NCBI RefSeq assembly: GCF_003625475.1
Contig: NZ_RAIQ01000001.1
Location: 186,001-250,000 of the forward strand
DNA: 64,000 nt
Direction of reading: 5' to 3'
From: Butyrivibrio sp. X503
Lineage (GTDB): Bacteria > Bacillota > Clostridia > Lachnospirales > Lachnospiraceae
In this document: positions 17,249-25,640 of the stretch, one piece after another
Numbering within the stretch: the first letter of the stretch is position 1
Layout: each line of letters begins with the position of its first letter
Position numbers and translations under genes: made by a program
Notes under the pieces: model-generated
Told to the model about the DNA's origin: nothing
Database searches by the model: none
Seen by the model: the letters and a program-made list of their open reading frames with translations, nothing else

Positions 17249-18244
17249 TCACGGAGTCTTTACAGAATTAACGATTCCGTCAATAACGGTTTCAACAGTG
17301 ATACTATCAGCTACCGCAGAATAGTTAAGACCGATTCTGTGTCTGAGCACCTGATGTCTTACAAACTTGACATCATCGGGAGTTGCATATGTTCTTCCCT
17401 GCATAAGAGCTGCGGCCTTGGCCATCTTAAGGAATGCAATGGAAGCACGGGGGCTTACACCGATCCTTACATACTTACCAAGTTCAAATCCGGGTATCTG
17501 ATTGGCTCTTCTGCTGGCAACAACGATACTTGAAATGTACCACTTAACAGACTCGTCCACATAAACCTGATCTACAATATCCTGCACCTTATCAACGTCC
17601 TTGATAGTAAGAACAGCGGGTGTAACTTCGGAGATCGCGCCTGTCTCGATACGCCTTAAGATCTCAACCTCCTCAGCTGCTGTGGGATATGAGATTACTT
17701 CTTTTATCAGGAACCTGTCAGTCTGTGCCTCGGAAAGAGGATATGTTCCTTCCTGCTCAATAGGGTTCTGTGTAGCTATTACTATGAAAATATCTTCAGG
17801 CATACGATAAGTCGTTCCGCCGATTGTTACCTGCTTCTCCTGCATGGCTTCGAGCATCGCAGACTGTGTCTTTGCACTTGAACGGTTAACCTCGTCAAGA
17901 AGTACAAAGTTCGCAAATACAGGACCGAGCATAGTCTCAAATTTGCATGTGGCCTGATTGTAGATCTGCGTTCCGATGATATCACCGGGCAAAAGATCCG
18001 GTGTGCACTGTATACGTGCAAATTGTCCGTCTACCGCATCGGAAATAGCCTTGGCTGCAGTTGTCTTAGCAAGTCCCGGAACGGACTCAATAAGAATATG
18101 TCCATCTGCAATAATGGACGCTATAAGTGAAAATTTAAGCTGGTTCTGACCAACTACCTTTGCCTCAAAGTATTCTGAAAGCTTTTTTATTACATCCTGA
18201 GAATAGGCAAAATCCTCAGGTGTTATGTTGTTTTGCTCATTCAT
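17249..18244 (-). CDS. MoxR-family AAA+ ATPase
   Basis: 331 residues. Walker A region ESVPGLAKTTAAKAI, Walker B FVLLDEVNRSSAKTQSAMLE, sensor 1 IVIATQNPIEQEGTYPL, and arginine-finger and sensor 2 segments with GVSPRASIAFLK. MoxR proteins act as chaperone-like ATPases that mature or switch vWA protein complexes. First gene of the six-gene operon, with GGGAGG before the ATG. Its promoter is unclear; TATAAT is present on the minus strand within 18245-18270 but no good -35. Confidence 0.95.
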   Translation of the reverse strand: MNEQNNITPEDFAYSQDVIKKLSEYFEAKVVGQNQLKFSLIASIIADGHILIESVPGLAKTTAAKAISDAVDGQFARIQCTPDLLPGDIIGTQIYNQATCKFETMLGPVFANFVLLDEVNRSSAKTQSAMLEAMQEKQVTIGGTTYRMPEDIFIVIATQNPIEQEGTYPLSEAQTDRFLIKEVISYPTAAEEVEILRRIETGAISEVTPAVLTIKDVDKVQDIVDQVYVDESVKWYISSIVVASRRANQIPGFELGKYVRIGVSPRASIAFLKMAKAAALMQGRTYATPDDVKFVRHQVLRHRIGLNYSAVADSITVETVIDGIVNSVKTP

Positions 18245-18323
18245 ACCGCTTTCCTCCCGATTATTATAAGCATCATTCTATCACATTCTTTTCAAAAAAG
18301 ATACTATTTTGTTAATGGTTTTG

Positions 18324-19187
18324 TTACCTAATTATAGAAGCCAGATTCCTCATCATTCCCGCTGCAATATCGGGTTTGTTCATGGAATAAACGTGGATAT
18401 GACTTACTCCGTTTGAAATAAGATCTATTATCTGATCGCAAGCATAGATAATACCGGCTTCCTTCATCTTCTCCGGGTTATCCGCAAATCTGTCGACCAT
18501 TATCTTCATCTTCTGAGGAATTGTGGAGCCTGATAAAGCAACGCTTCTTGCGACCTGCTTGGCGTTGGTTATGGGCATGATTCCGGGAAGAACCGGAACT
18601 TCTATACCCTTTTCTCTTATGCGATAAAGGAACTGGTACAAAGTCGAATTGTCAAAGAACATCTGAGTAGTAAGGAAATCACAACCCGCATCCACTTTCT
18701 CTTTAAGATGAAGGATATCCTCTGACTGTCTTGCGCATTCAACGTGCCCCTCGGGATAGCAAGCTCCGCCGATGCAGAAGCTGTCGTCTACAGACTTAAT
18801 GTCGTAGATAAGCTGAGTCGCGTGATCATAGTCATAACATACGCGGCCGTCCTTTGGGATGTCTCCTCGAAGCGCCATAATGTTCTCAATACCTTTTTCC
18901 TTATAGGTAGAAATCATGGCCCTCACATCTTCCTTTGTTGAGGAAACGCAGGTAAGATGTGAGAGAACGTTGACACCGTACTTATTCTGAAGATCCGCCG
19001 AGATATTGGCTGTGTTCTTGCTTGTTCCGCCGCCGGCCCCATATGTAACGCTCATAAAGTCCGGCTTAAGAGCTGCAATCTCGGCTGCTGCCTCTTCAAC
19101 AGCAGCATATCCGTCATCGGTCTTAGGAGGGAAAACCTCAAACGAAAGTGTTACTTCTTTTTCCCTGATAATATCAATAATTTTCAT
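18324..19187 (-). CDS. metF: Methylenetetrahydrofolate reductase
   Basis: 287 residues, standard bacterial MetF. Reduces 5,10-methylene-THF to 5-methyl-THF with an FAD cofactor. Motifs: VTLSFEVFPPKTDDG (catalytic Glu), FMSVTYGAGGGTSKNT, HLTCVSSTKEDV, NIMALRGDIPKDG, GGACYPEGH, FLTTQMFFDNSTLYQFL and PVLPGIMPITN. It lies 20 bp after purB and is probably co-transcribed with it, linking one-carbon metabolism to purine synthesis. Confidence 0.96.
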   Translation of the reverse strand: MKIIDIIREKEVTLSFEVFPPKTDDGYAAVEEAAAEIAALKPDFMSVTYGAGGGTSKNTANISADLQNKYGVNVLSHLTCVSSTKEDVRAMISTYKEKGIENIMALRGDIPKDGRVCYDYDHATQLIYDIKSVDDSFCIGGACYPEGHVECARQSEDILHLKEKVDAGCDFLTTQMFFDNSTLYQFLYRIREKGIEVPVLPGIMPITNAKQVARSVALSGSTIPQKMKIMVDRFADNPEKMKEAGIIYACDQIIDLISNGVSHIHVYSMNKPDIAAGMMRNLASIIR

Positions 19188-19207
19188 ACATGCTCCTTAA
19201 TACGGCA

Positions 19208-20641
19208 TCAGACGTTGATCTCTGCTGTTAATCCAAGTGCGTCTTTGTTTGCCTCAATGATTGGATTGACCACCTCGTTTAAGAACTTCTCAACCTGGTG
19301 TGCGCTGCAACCTACATATTTGGCCGGGTCCATTGACGCCTTGAGCTCATCGAGGGAAAGGGGGAAAGAGGGGTCTTCTGCGATGAGTTCAAGAAGGTTA
19401 TTATCTAATCCTTCAACCTTGACTGTTCTTCCGGCTTCCATTGACAGTTCACGAATTCTCTCGTGAAGTTCCTGTCTGTCGCCGCCTGCTTTAACGGCGT
19501 CCATCATGATGTTTTCCGTCGCCATGAAAGGAAGCTCGGACATAAGTCTCTTTTCAATAACCTTAGGATATACAACAAGACCATCCACTACATTAATACA
19601 CAAATCAAGTATTCCATCCGTTGCAAGAAATCCTTCGGGAATTGAAATTCTTTTGTTTGCCGAGTCATCGAGAGTCCTCTCAAACCACTGTGAAACCTCT
19701 GTAATAGCGGGGTTGAGCGTATCTATAATTACGTATCTTGCAAGTGAGCAGATACGTTCACTTCTCATGGGATTTCTCTTATAAGCCATTGCGGATGAAC
19801 CGATCTGGCTCTTTTCAAAGGGCTCCTCAACCTCTTTAAGATGCTGAAGAAGTCTGATGTCCTGCGCCATCTTTGTTGCAGATGAAGCGATTCCCGCAAG
19901 AACGTTGATAACTTTCATATCGATCTTACGGCTGTAAGTCTGTCCCGAAACTGCCATGCATCCCTTAAATCCGAGCTTTTCTGCAAGCATGGGATCAAGC
20001 TTATCAACCTTTGTGAGGTCTCCGTCAAAAAGTTCAAGGAAAGAAGCCTGTGTTCCTGTTGTTCCCTTGGAACCAAGGAGCTTCATGTTATCGAGTACAT
20101 AATCAAGATCCTCGAGATCTATTGTGAAATCCTGAAGCCAGAGTGTAGCTCTTTTACCTACTGTTGTAGGCTGAGCGGGCTGGAAATGAGTAAAGCCGAG
20201 TGTAGGCTGAGCCTTATACTTGTCTGCGAACTTAGAGAGCTCAGCGATAACGTTGATGAGCTTCTTTCTCACAAGCTTAAGACCTTCTGTCATGATAATG
20301 ATGTCCGTGTTATCTCCAACGTAGCAGCTTGTAGCACCGAGATGAATGATTCCCTTAGCCTTAGGGCACTGCTGGCCGTATGCATATACGTGGCTCATTA
20401 CGTCGTGGCGAACTTCCTTCTCTCTTGCTCTTGCAACATCATAGTTGATGTCTTCGCTGTGAGCCTTGAGCTCATCGATCTGCTCCTGTGTGATGTTAAG
20501 ACCGAGGTCCTTCTCTATCTCCGCAAGTGCGATCCAAAGCTTTCTCCAGGTCTTGAATTTCATATCCTGTGAAAAGATATATTGCATCTCCTTACTTGCA
20601 TAACGCTCTGAAAGTGGGCTTGTATAACGATCTGTACTCAT
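19208..20641 (-). CDS. purB: Adenylosuccinate lyase
   Basis: 477 residues starting at ATG 20639-20641, 6 nt after GGAGG; a four-codon TTG extension would overlap that site. Fumarase/aspartase superfamily: GATSCYVGDNTDI, HFQPAQPTTVGKRA, and signature GSSAMAYKRNPMRSERI with the catalytic Ser loop. Cleaves SAICAR and adenylosuccinate in purine synthesis. 60 bp after purF. Confidence 0.97.
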   Translation of the reverse strand: MSTDRYTSPLSERYASKEMQYIFSQDMKFKTWRKLWIALAEIEKDLGLNITQEQIDELKAHSEDINYDVARAREKEVRHDVMSHVYAYGQQCPKAKGIIHLGATSCYVGDNTDIIIMTEGLKLVRKKLINVIAELSKFADKYKAQPTLGFTHFQPAQPTTVGKRATLWLQDFTIDLEDLDYVLDNMKLLGSKGTTGTQASFLELFDGDLTKVDKLDPMLAEKLGFKGCMAVSGQTYSRKIDMKVINVLAGIASSATKMAQDIRLLQHLKEVEEPFEKSQIGSSAMAYKRNPMRSERICSLARYVIIDTLNPAITEVSQWFERTLDDSANKRISIPEGFLATDGILDLCINVVDGLVVYPKVIEKRLMSELPFMATENIMMDAVKAGGDRQELHERIRELSMEAGRTVKVEGLDNNLLELIAEDPSFPLSLDELKASMDPAKYVGCSAHQVEKFLNEVVNPIIEANKDALGLTAEINV

Positions 20642-20701
20642 TTTGTCCTCCAAAAAAATTTGTATTGTCTATAGATTTCTATTATTTAAGATCAACGTTC
20701 T

Positions 20702-22147
20702 TTACTTATCATAGTCACCGCGGATATCTTCGTTTGGCGGATCGATCGGATAAGAGCCCGTAAAGCAGCCCTTACAGATACCTAATTTTCCTCCGATCAT
20801 CTCTTCAAGTCTGTCTATTCCAAGATAAGCGAGCGAGTCTGCGCCGATTATCTTGCAGATATCATCTACGTTCCTGTTATAGGCAATGAGCTGCTCTCTG
20901 GCGGGAACGTCGGTTCCGAAATAGCATGGCCACAAGAACGGAGGTGAAGAAACTCTCATGTGAACTTCTTTGGCGCCTGCGTCTCTCAGCATCCTGACGA
21001 TCCTGTCCGAGGTTGTTCCTCTTACGATCGAATCGTCGATCATGATGATCTTCTTACCCGCAACCGCGCTCTCAAGCGCATTTAGTTTAACCTGAACACT
21101 TGACTCTCTGTTCTTTTGCTTGGGTTTAATGAATGTACGTCCTATATATGAATTCTTTACGAAGGCTTGTCCATAGGGAATTCCCGATTGAAGCGCATAG
21201 CCGAGGGCTGCAACGTTACCCGACTCCGGAACGCCGACTACCATGTCTGCGTCAACGGGTGAATCCATCGCAAGAAATCTTCCCGCTGCGATCCTGGCAT
21301 CATATACGCTTATGCCGTCGATGGTGCTGTCCGGTCTTGCAAAATAAATATATTCAAATATGCATCTTGCGTGATCCTTGGGATCGATACACATCGACTT
21401 ATCCGACTGAATACCGTACTCGGGAGAAATGGTTACTATCTCTCCGGGCTCAACGTCACGGATAAATGTTGCTCCGACCGTATCAAGCGCACAGGTTTCA
21501 GATGCAAGGATATAACAATTCTCTCTTCTTCCTATAACAAGTGGCTTAAATCCGTAAGGATCCCTTGCTCCGATAAGCTTTCTGGGTGACATGACAACAA
21601 GGCTGTATGCGCCCTTAATCTTGAGCATTGCCTTTGCAACGGCTTCCTCTACCGATTTGGTAGCAAGACGTTCTCTTGCAATATGATATGCAATTACTTC
21701 CGAATCAATGGTTGTTTGAAAAATCGCACCTGTATAAGACAGCTCATGACGAAGCTCCGGTGCATTGATAAGGTTACCGTTGTGCGCAAGTGCCAACGTA
21801 CCTTTTACATAGTTAAGAACGAGCGGCTGTGCATTTTCACGCGTGCTGCTGCCTGCTGTAGAATATCTGACATGTCCGACACCGATATCACCCTTTAGGG
21901 TATCCAAAATATCCGGCGTAAAGGCTTCATTCACAAGTCCCATGTCCTTGTAGCTTGAAACTTTACCCTTAGGTCCGTTTGTGTCGCTGACAGCAATTCC
22001 GCAGCTCTCCTGTCCTCTGTGTTGCAAGGAGACAAGTCCGTAGTATATCGATCCGGCAACGTCGCCGCCGTCGAAATCGTACATACCAAAAACACCGCAC
22101 TCCTCGCCAAGACGCTTGTAATTCTCAGTCCTACCTTCGTAATTCAT
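20702..22147 (-). CDS. purF: Amidophosphoribosyltransferase
   Basis: 481 residues from ATG 22145-22147 (AGGAGAACAA upstream); a 25-codon extension of the frame reaches into the promoter and is rejected. Short propeptide ending Gly-Glu-Glu before nucleophile Cys17 (ECGVFGMYDF), then LQHRGQESCGIA of the glutaminase domain. The PRPP loop is IIMIDDSIVRGTTSDRIV. Cys residues at PCYFGTD and GICKGCFTGSYP fit the [4Fe-4S] Bacillus-type enzyme, which is oxygen-labile. It makes phosphoribosylamine, the first step of purine synthesis. Confidence 0.97.
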   Translation of the reverse strand: MNYEGRTENYKRLGEECGVFGMYDFDGGDVAGSIYYGLVSLQHRGQESCGIAVSDTNGPKGKVSSYKDMGLVNEAFTPDILDTLKGDIGVGHVRYSTAGSSTRENAQPLVLNYVKGTLALAHNGNLINAPELRHELSYTGAIFQTTIDSEVIAYHIARERLATKSVEEAVAKAMLKIKGAYSLVVMSPRKLIGARDPYGFKPLVIGRRENCYILASETCALDTVGATFIRDVEPGEIVTISPEYGIQSDKSMCIDPKDHARCIFEYIYFARPDSTIDGISVYDARIAAGRFLAMDSPVDADMVVGVPESGNVAALGYALQSGIPYGQAFVKNSYIGRTFIKPKQKNRESSVQVKLNALESAVAGKKIIMIDDSIVRGTTSDRIVRMLRDAGAKEVHMRVSSPPFLWPCYFGTDVPAREQLIAYNRNVDDICKIIGADSLAYLGIDRLEEMIGGKLGICKGCFTGSYPIDPPNEDIRGDYDK

Positions 22148-22193
22148 TTGTTCTCCTAAATTCCTATAAAAAGAAATACCCCAAACACCGAAC

Positions 22194-22222
22194 ATTTTAT
22201 CATCATCCGATGTCTGAGGCAA
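22194..22222 (-). promoter_or_regulatory. Promoter of purF-purB-metF
   Basis: Minus strand TTGCCT (22222-22217), 17-bp spacer, TAAAAT (22199-22194), 46 bp before the purF ATG. Confidence 0.6.
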
Positions 22223-22229
22223 TCATAAG

Positions 22230-23423
22230 TTATACACCCGGGTATTTATCCTCATAGCGGGATACCATATCCAAAATTTCCTGTGCGTACTCGGGATACT
22301 GGCGAGCCATATCCTCAACTTCGCTCTTGGCGTTGCCTGCCACGATGTCTCTGTTATACTCCATTCTCTTTCTGAGAGATTGTCTCTGCACATTAAGACT
22401 GTGCCTGATCTCAACCTCCTCATTATGATCCAAAAGAGCCTGTGGCTGATGTATCCATATCTCGGGATCACGCACTCTGTAGTGCCTTAGCATATAGACA
22501 AGATCTCTTTGATTGGAATCAAGAAGCCTTCTGGCGTCCTCAATCTTTTCTCTCTCTTTTTTCTCCTTGATGTATCTGTTATAAAGATCTGCAAGCTCTC
22601 CCGAATTCATTACTCTGTACTTAAGGCACAGATAATCTATCAGGTTGGTGTTGTTGACATATCTTATCTTAACCTGGTTCTGCAGCATGATAAGCCTTGA
22701 AATCGACTTTCTCACGCTCTTTTGCTCCACGATCGCACCCGTATACTTCATATATAAAGCCGCTGCGGATACCGCGCTTAAGAATATCGCGATCATATAT
22801 CCGTAAACTACATTGAGCTTAAAGCCGGCCTGAAGGATCAGCAAAAAGATGATAACCGCAACGAGTGACACAGCGATAACAGATATAAGCTTCTTGGAAG
22901 TTTCTATAGTATTCTCTATCTCTTCTTCTCTGTATAAATAGGCCTCATGCTCACCGTCAAGCCTCTTTAGATCGTTTCTTATCTTCTTTTGAAAAGACTC
23001 TGCTTCAAGGAGCTTCTCCGCTCCGTCCCTAGCCTTTTCTTTTAACATCTCCATATGCTCGAACTCATCGTCCGTCATACGGTTCTTTCTTCGGTCAAAC
23101 TTATCCTGCTGCTTGAGCGAATCCATTATCTTCTGCGCGCAGTCGTTGATCTCAGCCCTTTGCTCTGGCGGAAGCGCATCAATTTCTTCAATGTCTCGAA
23201 GATGGCTTGTTACATCGTTGTATTCGTACTCAAGAGACTCGAGTTCCCGCGCCGCCTCTTCCATCTGCTGAAGGCAGCTTCCTATATACTCTCTTCTCTG
23301 AACGGGATCGTCCATATCGACTTCTTTTCTCGTGTAGACGATATCGTTCCAGTTCTCAAGTTCAGCCTGTTTCTCCCACTCTTCGTCTCTGTTACTTCCA
23401 AAAAACTTGTTCCAAAGTCCCAT
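22230..23423 (-). CDS. Coiled-coil protein with two membrane segments, unknown function
   Basis: 397 residues from ATG 23421-23423 (GAGGGG upstream; the frame's TTG start overlaps that site). I recognise no family. A long charged helical region, about 40-180, has coiled-coil character (CLQQMEEAARELESLEYEYN). Two TM helices follow at about 187-207 (LISVIAVSLVAVIIFLLIL) and 213-233 (VVYGYMIAIFLSAVSAAALY). A second charged helical region runs to the end. Both long regions should be cytoplasmic. Last gene of the four-gene cluster 22230-29231, 11 bp after the TPR-like gene, so it may anchor that system to the membrane. Confidence 0.72.
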   Translation of the reverse strand: MGLWNKFFGSNRDEEWEKQAELENWNDIVYTRKEVDMDDPVQRREYIGSCLQQMEEAARELESLEYEYNDVTSHLRDIEEIDALPPEQRAEINDCAQKIMDSLKQQDKFDRRKNRMTDDEFEHMEMLKEKARDGAEKLLEAESFQKKIRNDLKRLDGEHEAYLYREEEIENTIETSKKLISVIAVSLVAVIIFLLILQAGFKLNVVYGYMIAIFLSAVSAAALYMKYTGAIVEQKSVRKSISRLIMLQNQVKIRYVNNTNLIDYLCLKYRVMNSGELADLYNRYIKEKKEREKIEDARRLLDSNQRDLVYMLRHYRVRDPEIWIHQPQALLDHNEEVEIRHSLNVQRQSLRKRMEYNRDIVAGNAKSEVEDMARQYPEYAQEILDMVSRYEDKYPGV

Positions 23424-23434
23424 CTTTTGTCCCC

Positions 23435-24271
23435 TCAAGTTTCCTTTACAAGTCCCCTGTAATCTTCTTTAAGCTTCTCGGTCATCTCTCCGACCTGAGC
23501 GTAATACTCATGCATATTGCCCTCCGCTTTGTACACGGAAAGAGCTCTCATAGTGATATTGTCGCCGCTTGCACCATATAATTCTTCCGCTTCCTTGAGA
23601 CGTTTTTCTATCTCGAGCGAAGCCTCGTAAGCTTCTTCATTATCGGCAATGTATGAAACATATTCCTTGTCCGGAAGCTCCATTCTGACCGCCATCAAAT
23701 ATTGAATATATGACTCCTTGCTACCGCTGTCCTCGTACGCTCTCATGAACATGTCTTTTGCCTTATCGAATAAAAAGAGCCTTGCGTACATCACGCCTTC
23801 ATTGTGTTCTATGTCTGCTCTCATGTTTCGATCCATCTCGGGCATGTTGGCCAAAAGAAATTCATACTCGCGAAACGCCATATTATATCTTCCGCTGTTC
23901 ATGAGGAAGTCCGCTCTTGCAAGCTTCTTTCTGTAAATGTCCATTCCCGCGTTCTCACGAAGGATCTCTTCAGTCTTGTCAATCTCTTTGCGAGTGTTAT
24001 ATCCGACATAATCAAGGAGCGTTCCGACAAGCGCCGCAAGCGAGCATCTCTTTGCCTCCATGCTTCTGAGCTCGTCCGAAAGTCTGACAAGCGAACACTC
24101 TTTTTCTATCCAGTCAAAAAGATCCTGAACAAAGCATTCCTCGTCGATCAAAAAAGCGTTGTGGACAAGACAGTAGCACAGCTCTTCTATACAATAAACA
24201 TTTCTGCCTATCTTCTCTATATGATATGGATTTTCCGCATATGTACCTATGCACAAAATAGGCTTAGTCAT
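23435..24271 (-). CDS. TPR-like helical protein, unknown function
   Basis: 278 residues, no signal peptide or TM. The N-terminal 60 residues form a Cys-containing segment (ILCIGTYAENPYHIEKIG, IEELCYCLVHNAFLIDEEC). From about residue 110 there are TPR-like helix pairs: KKLARADFLMNSGRYNMAFR, HNEGVMYARLFLFDKAKDMF, then further helices. I have seen this N-terminal arrangement only in uncharacterised Lachnospiraceae proteins. It lies 49 bp after the Hsp70-like gene and 11 bp before the two-TM protein; as a TPR protein it may bridge them. The start has an AAGG-type site. Confidence 0.7.
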   Translation of the reverse strand: MTKPILCIGTYAENPYHIEKIGRNVYCIEELCYCLVHNAFLIDEECFVQDLFDWIEKECSLVRLSDELRSMEAKRCSLAALVGTLLDYVGYNTRKEIDKTEEILRENAGMDIYRKKLARADFLMNSGRYNMAFREYEFLLANMPEMDRNMRADIEHNEGVMYARLFLFDKAKDMFMRAYEDSGSKESYIQYLMAVRMELPDKEYVSYIADNEEAYEASLEIEKRLKEAEELYGASGDNITMRALSVYKAEGNMHEYYAQVGEMTEKLKEDYRGLVKET

Positions 24272-24320
24272 TCAAACAACCTTTCCTTATCCGCCCGAGG
24301 TAAAATACAGGCAAATGTAT

Positions 24321-25622
24321 TTACAGTTCTATGGCCTGCTCCCAGACCTTTCCTGTCGCAGGATAAATCTCTCCGAATCCCATATCTGTAACCTTGATGT
24401 TCACTTCATTAACGGAACTCATACTTACGGAAAGGCGAAGTCTCGTCGTTCCGACAGGTCTGTTCTCAAGTCCGTCAAGATACAGCTGCACCATTCTGGG
24501 CTTCTTACCTGTAAGCGGTGTCACTTCTATGTTAAGAACTCCGCTCTGATCCATGATGATATCCATACCCGTCTGGGCTTCGTACCAGTTGATACCCGCA
24601 TCAAGGATCGCACAATACACTTCCGTTCCGCATTTCAAAAGATGTATTCCGAGATTGGACTTGAGCTTATCTTCGCCAAGGAAAACTATCTTTGAAGAAT
24701 TCTCTCCGGGTTTTATCCTCTCCCTGGCGGCAATGCTCGCGCCCTTACTGAACATGTTGTTTCCCTGGAATACGCGCCTTGTCCTGCACAAAAACTCAAG
24801 CGATCTCTTTGGCCACTTCTCCTTAAATCCGTCTCCCAAAAGAAATACCGTAGAGATTATCTTCTCATTGCAGACCTTCTGCATAACAGTAAGGAATTCG
24901 TCATCAAGCTTCTCGCAGATCTTGTGATAAGCCGTAACATCCTTGGGAAATCCCGTATTTCCAACCTTAAGATCATCAAAGCTCTTAACGTCTATCGTCG
25001 CAACGAGCGGCGTCGTGTTATGATTGATCACCATCTCGTAAACATGCAGCTCATCAAGATCATAGTCACATGCCAGAACCGAATGATGCATCAGATCATC
25101 CGGCTGATAAAGCATATAATTATAAAAACTCTCTTCGTGGCTCTGATAATATATATTGCTGGTCTTAAGCTCAAGTGCCGAGGTCACGGCGTTCAGAACC
25201 TGTATCATTCTGTGGTCCAAGGACCTTGTCGTGAACATGATCGCATCAACGTTATCAAGTGACAATTCCATGGACAGAAGAGATAAACTTCTTTTTACAA
25301 ACAGCGTCAAAAGAGCTATCGGGTCATACTCCGCGTTGCCGACAACCACAGGCTTTCCCTCCCTTGCACTGCTCACAAGACCGTACACGGGGATTCCGTC
25401 GCCGTCATCGATGTGACGGACCGCCTCTTTGCCGTAAAACCACTGGTTGACGTCATTTCTTTTGCAAAGGACGGTAGGAATATTATAAAGTTCTGATCCC
25501 GCAAGTACCGACAGTGTCTCGGGCATGTCCGCATCAGATGCCAAAAAACTTATCTGAGAGACCTTCTCGCCCAAGTCATAGCCAAGTACAAAGCGCTTTT
25601 CATCGGAATTTCCAAAAAGCAT
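24321..25622 (-). CDS. Divergent Hsp70/actin-fold protein (DUF5716-like)
   Basis: 433 residues. The layout reads like a short Hsp70. Residues 11-22 (FVLGYDLGEKVS) match the phosphate-1 loop with Asp16-Leu-Gly. The phosphate-2 position, SVLACDYDLDELHVYEM, keeps the Asp-x-Asp frame but has lost the glycines of a normal GGGT loop. The adenosine motif is VFLLGDGFKEKWP followed by VFQGNNMFSKGASIAA, as in Hsp70. From about residue 310 the protein is beta-rich, with RPVGTTRLRLSVSMSS and VNIKVTDMGFGEIYPATG, like an Hsp70 substrate-binding sandwich; the helical lid is missing. I believe it is DUF5716. It follows the 1196-residue protein gene by 18 bp. ATPase activity is doubtful. Confidence 0.7.
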   Translation of the reverse strand: MLFGNSDEKRFVLGYDLGEKVSQISFLASDADMPETLSVLAGSELYNIPTVLCKRNDVNQWFYGKEAVRHIDDGDGIPVYGLVSSAREGKPVVVGNAEYDPIALLTLFVKRSLSLLSMELSLDNVDAIMFTTRSLDHRMIQVLNAVTSALELKTSNIYYQSHEESFYNYMLYQPDDLMHHSVLACDYDLDELHVYEMVINHNTTPLVATIDVKSFDDLKVGNTGFPKDVTAYHKICEKLDDEFLTVMQKVCNEKIISTVFLLGDGFKEKWPKRSLEFLCRTRRVFQGNNMFSKGASIAARERIKPGENSSKIVFLGEDKLKSNLGIHLLKCGTEVYCAILDAGINWYEAQTGMDIIMDQSGVLNIEVTPLTGKKPRMVQLYLDGLENRPVGTTRLRLSVSMSSVNEVNIKVTDMGFGEIYPATGKVWEQAIEL

Positions 25623-25640
25623 CTTTTTATCCTTTATTAT

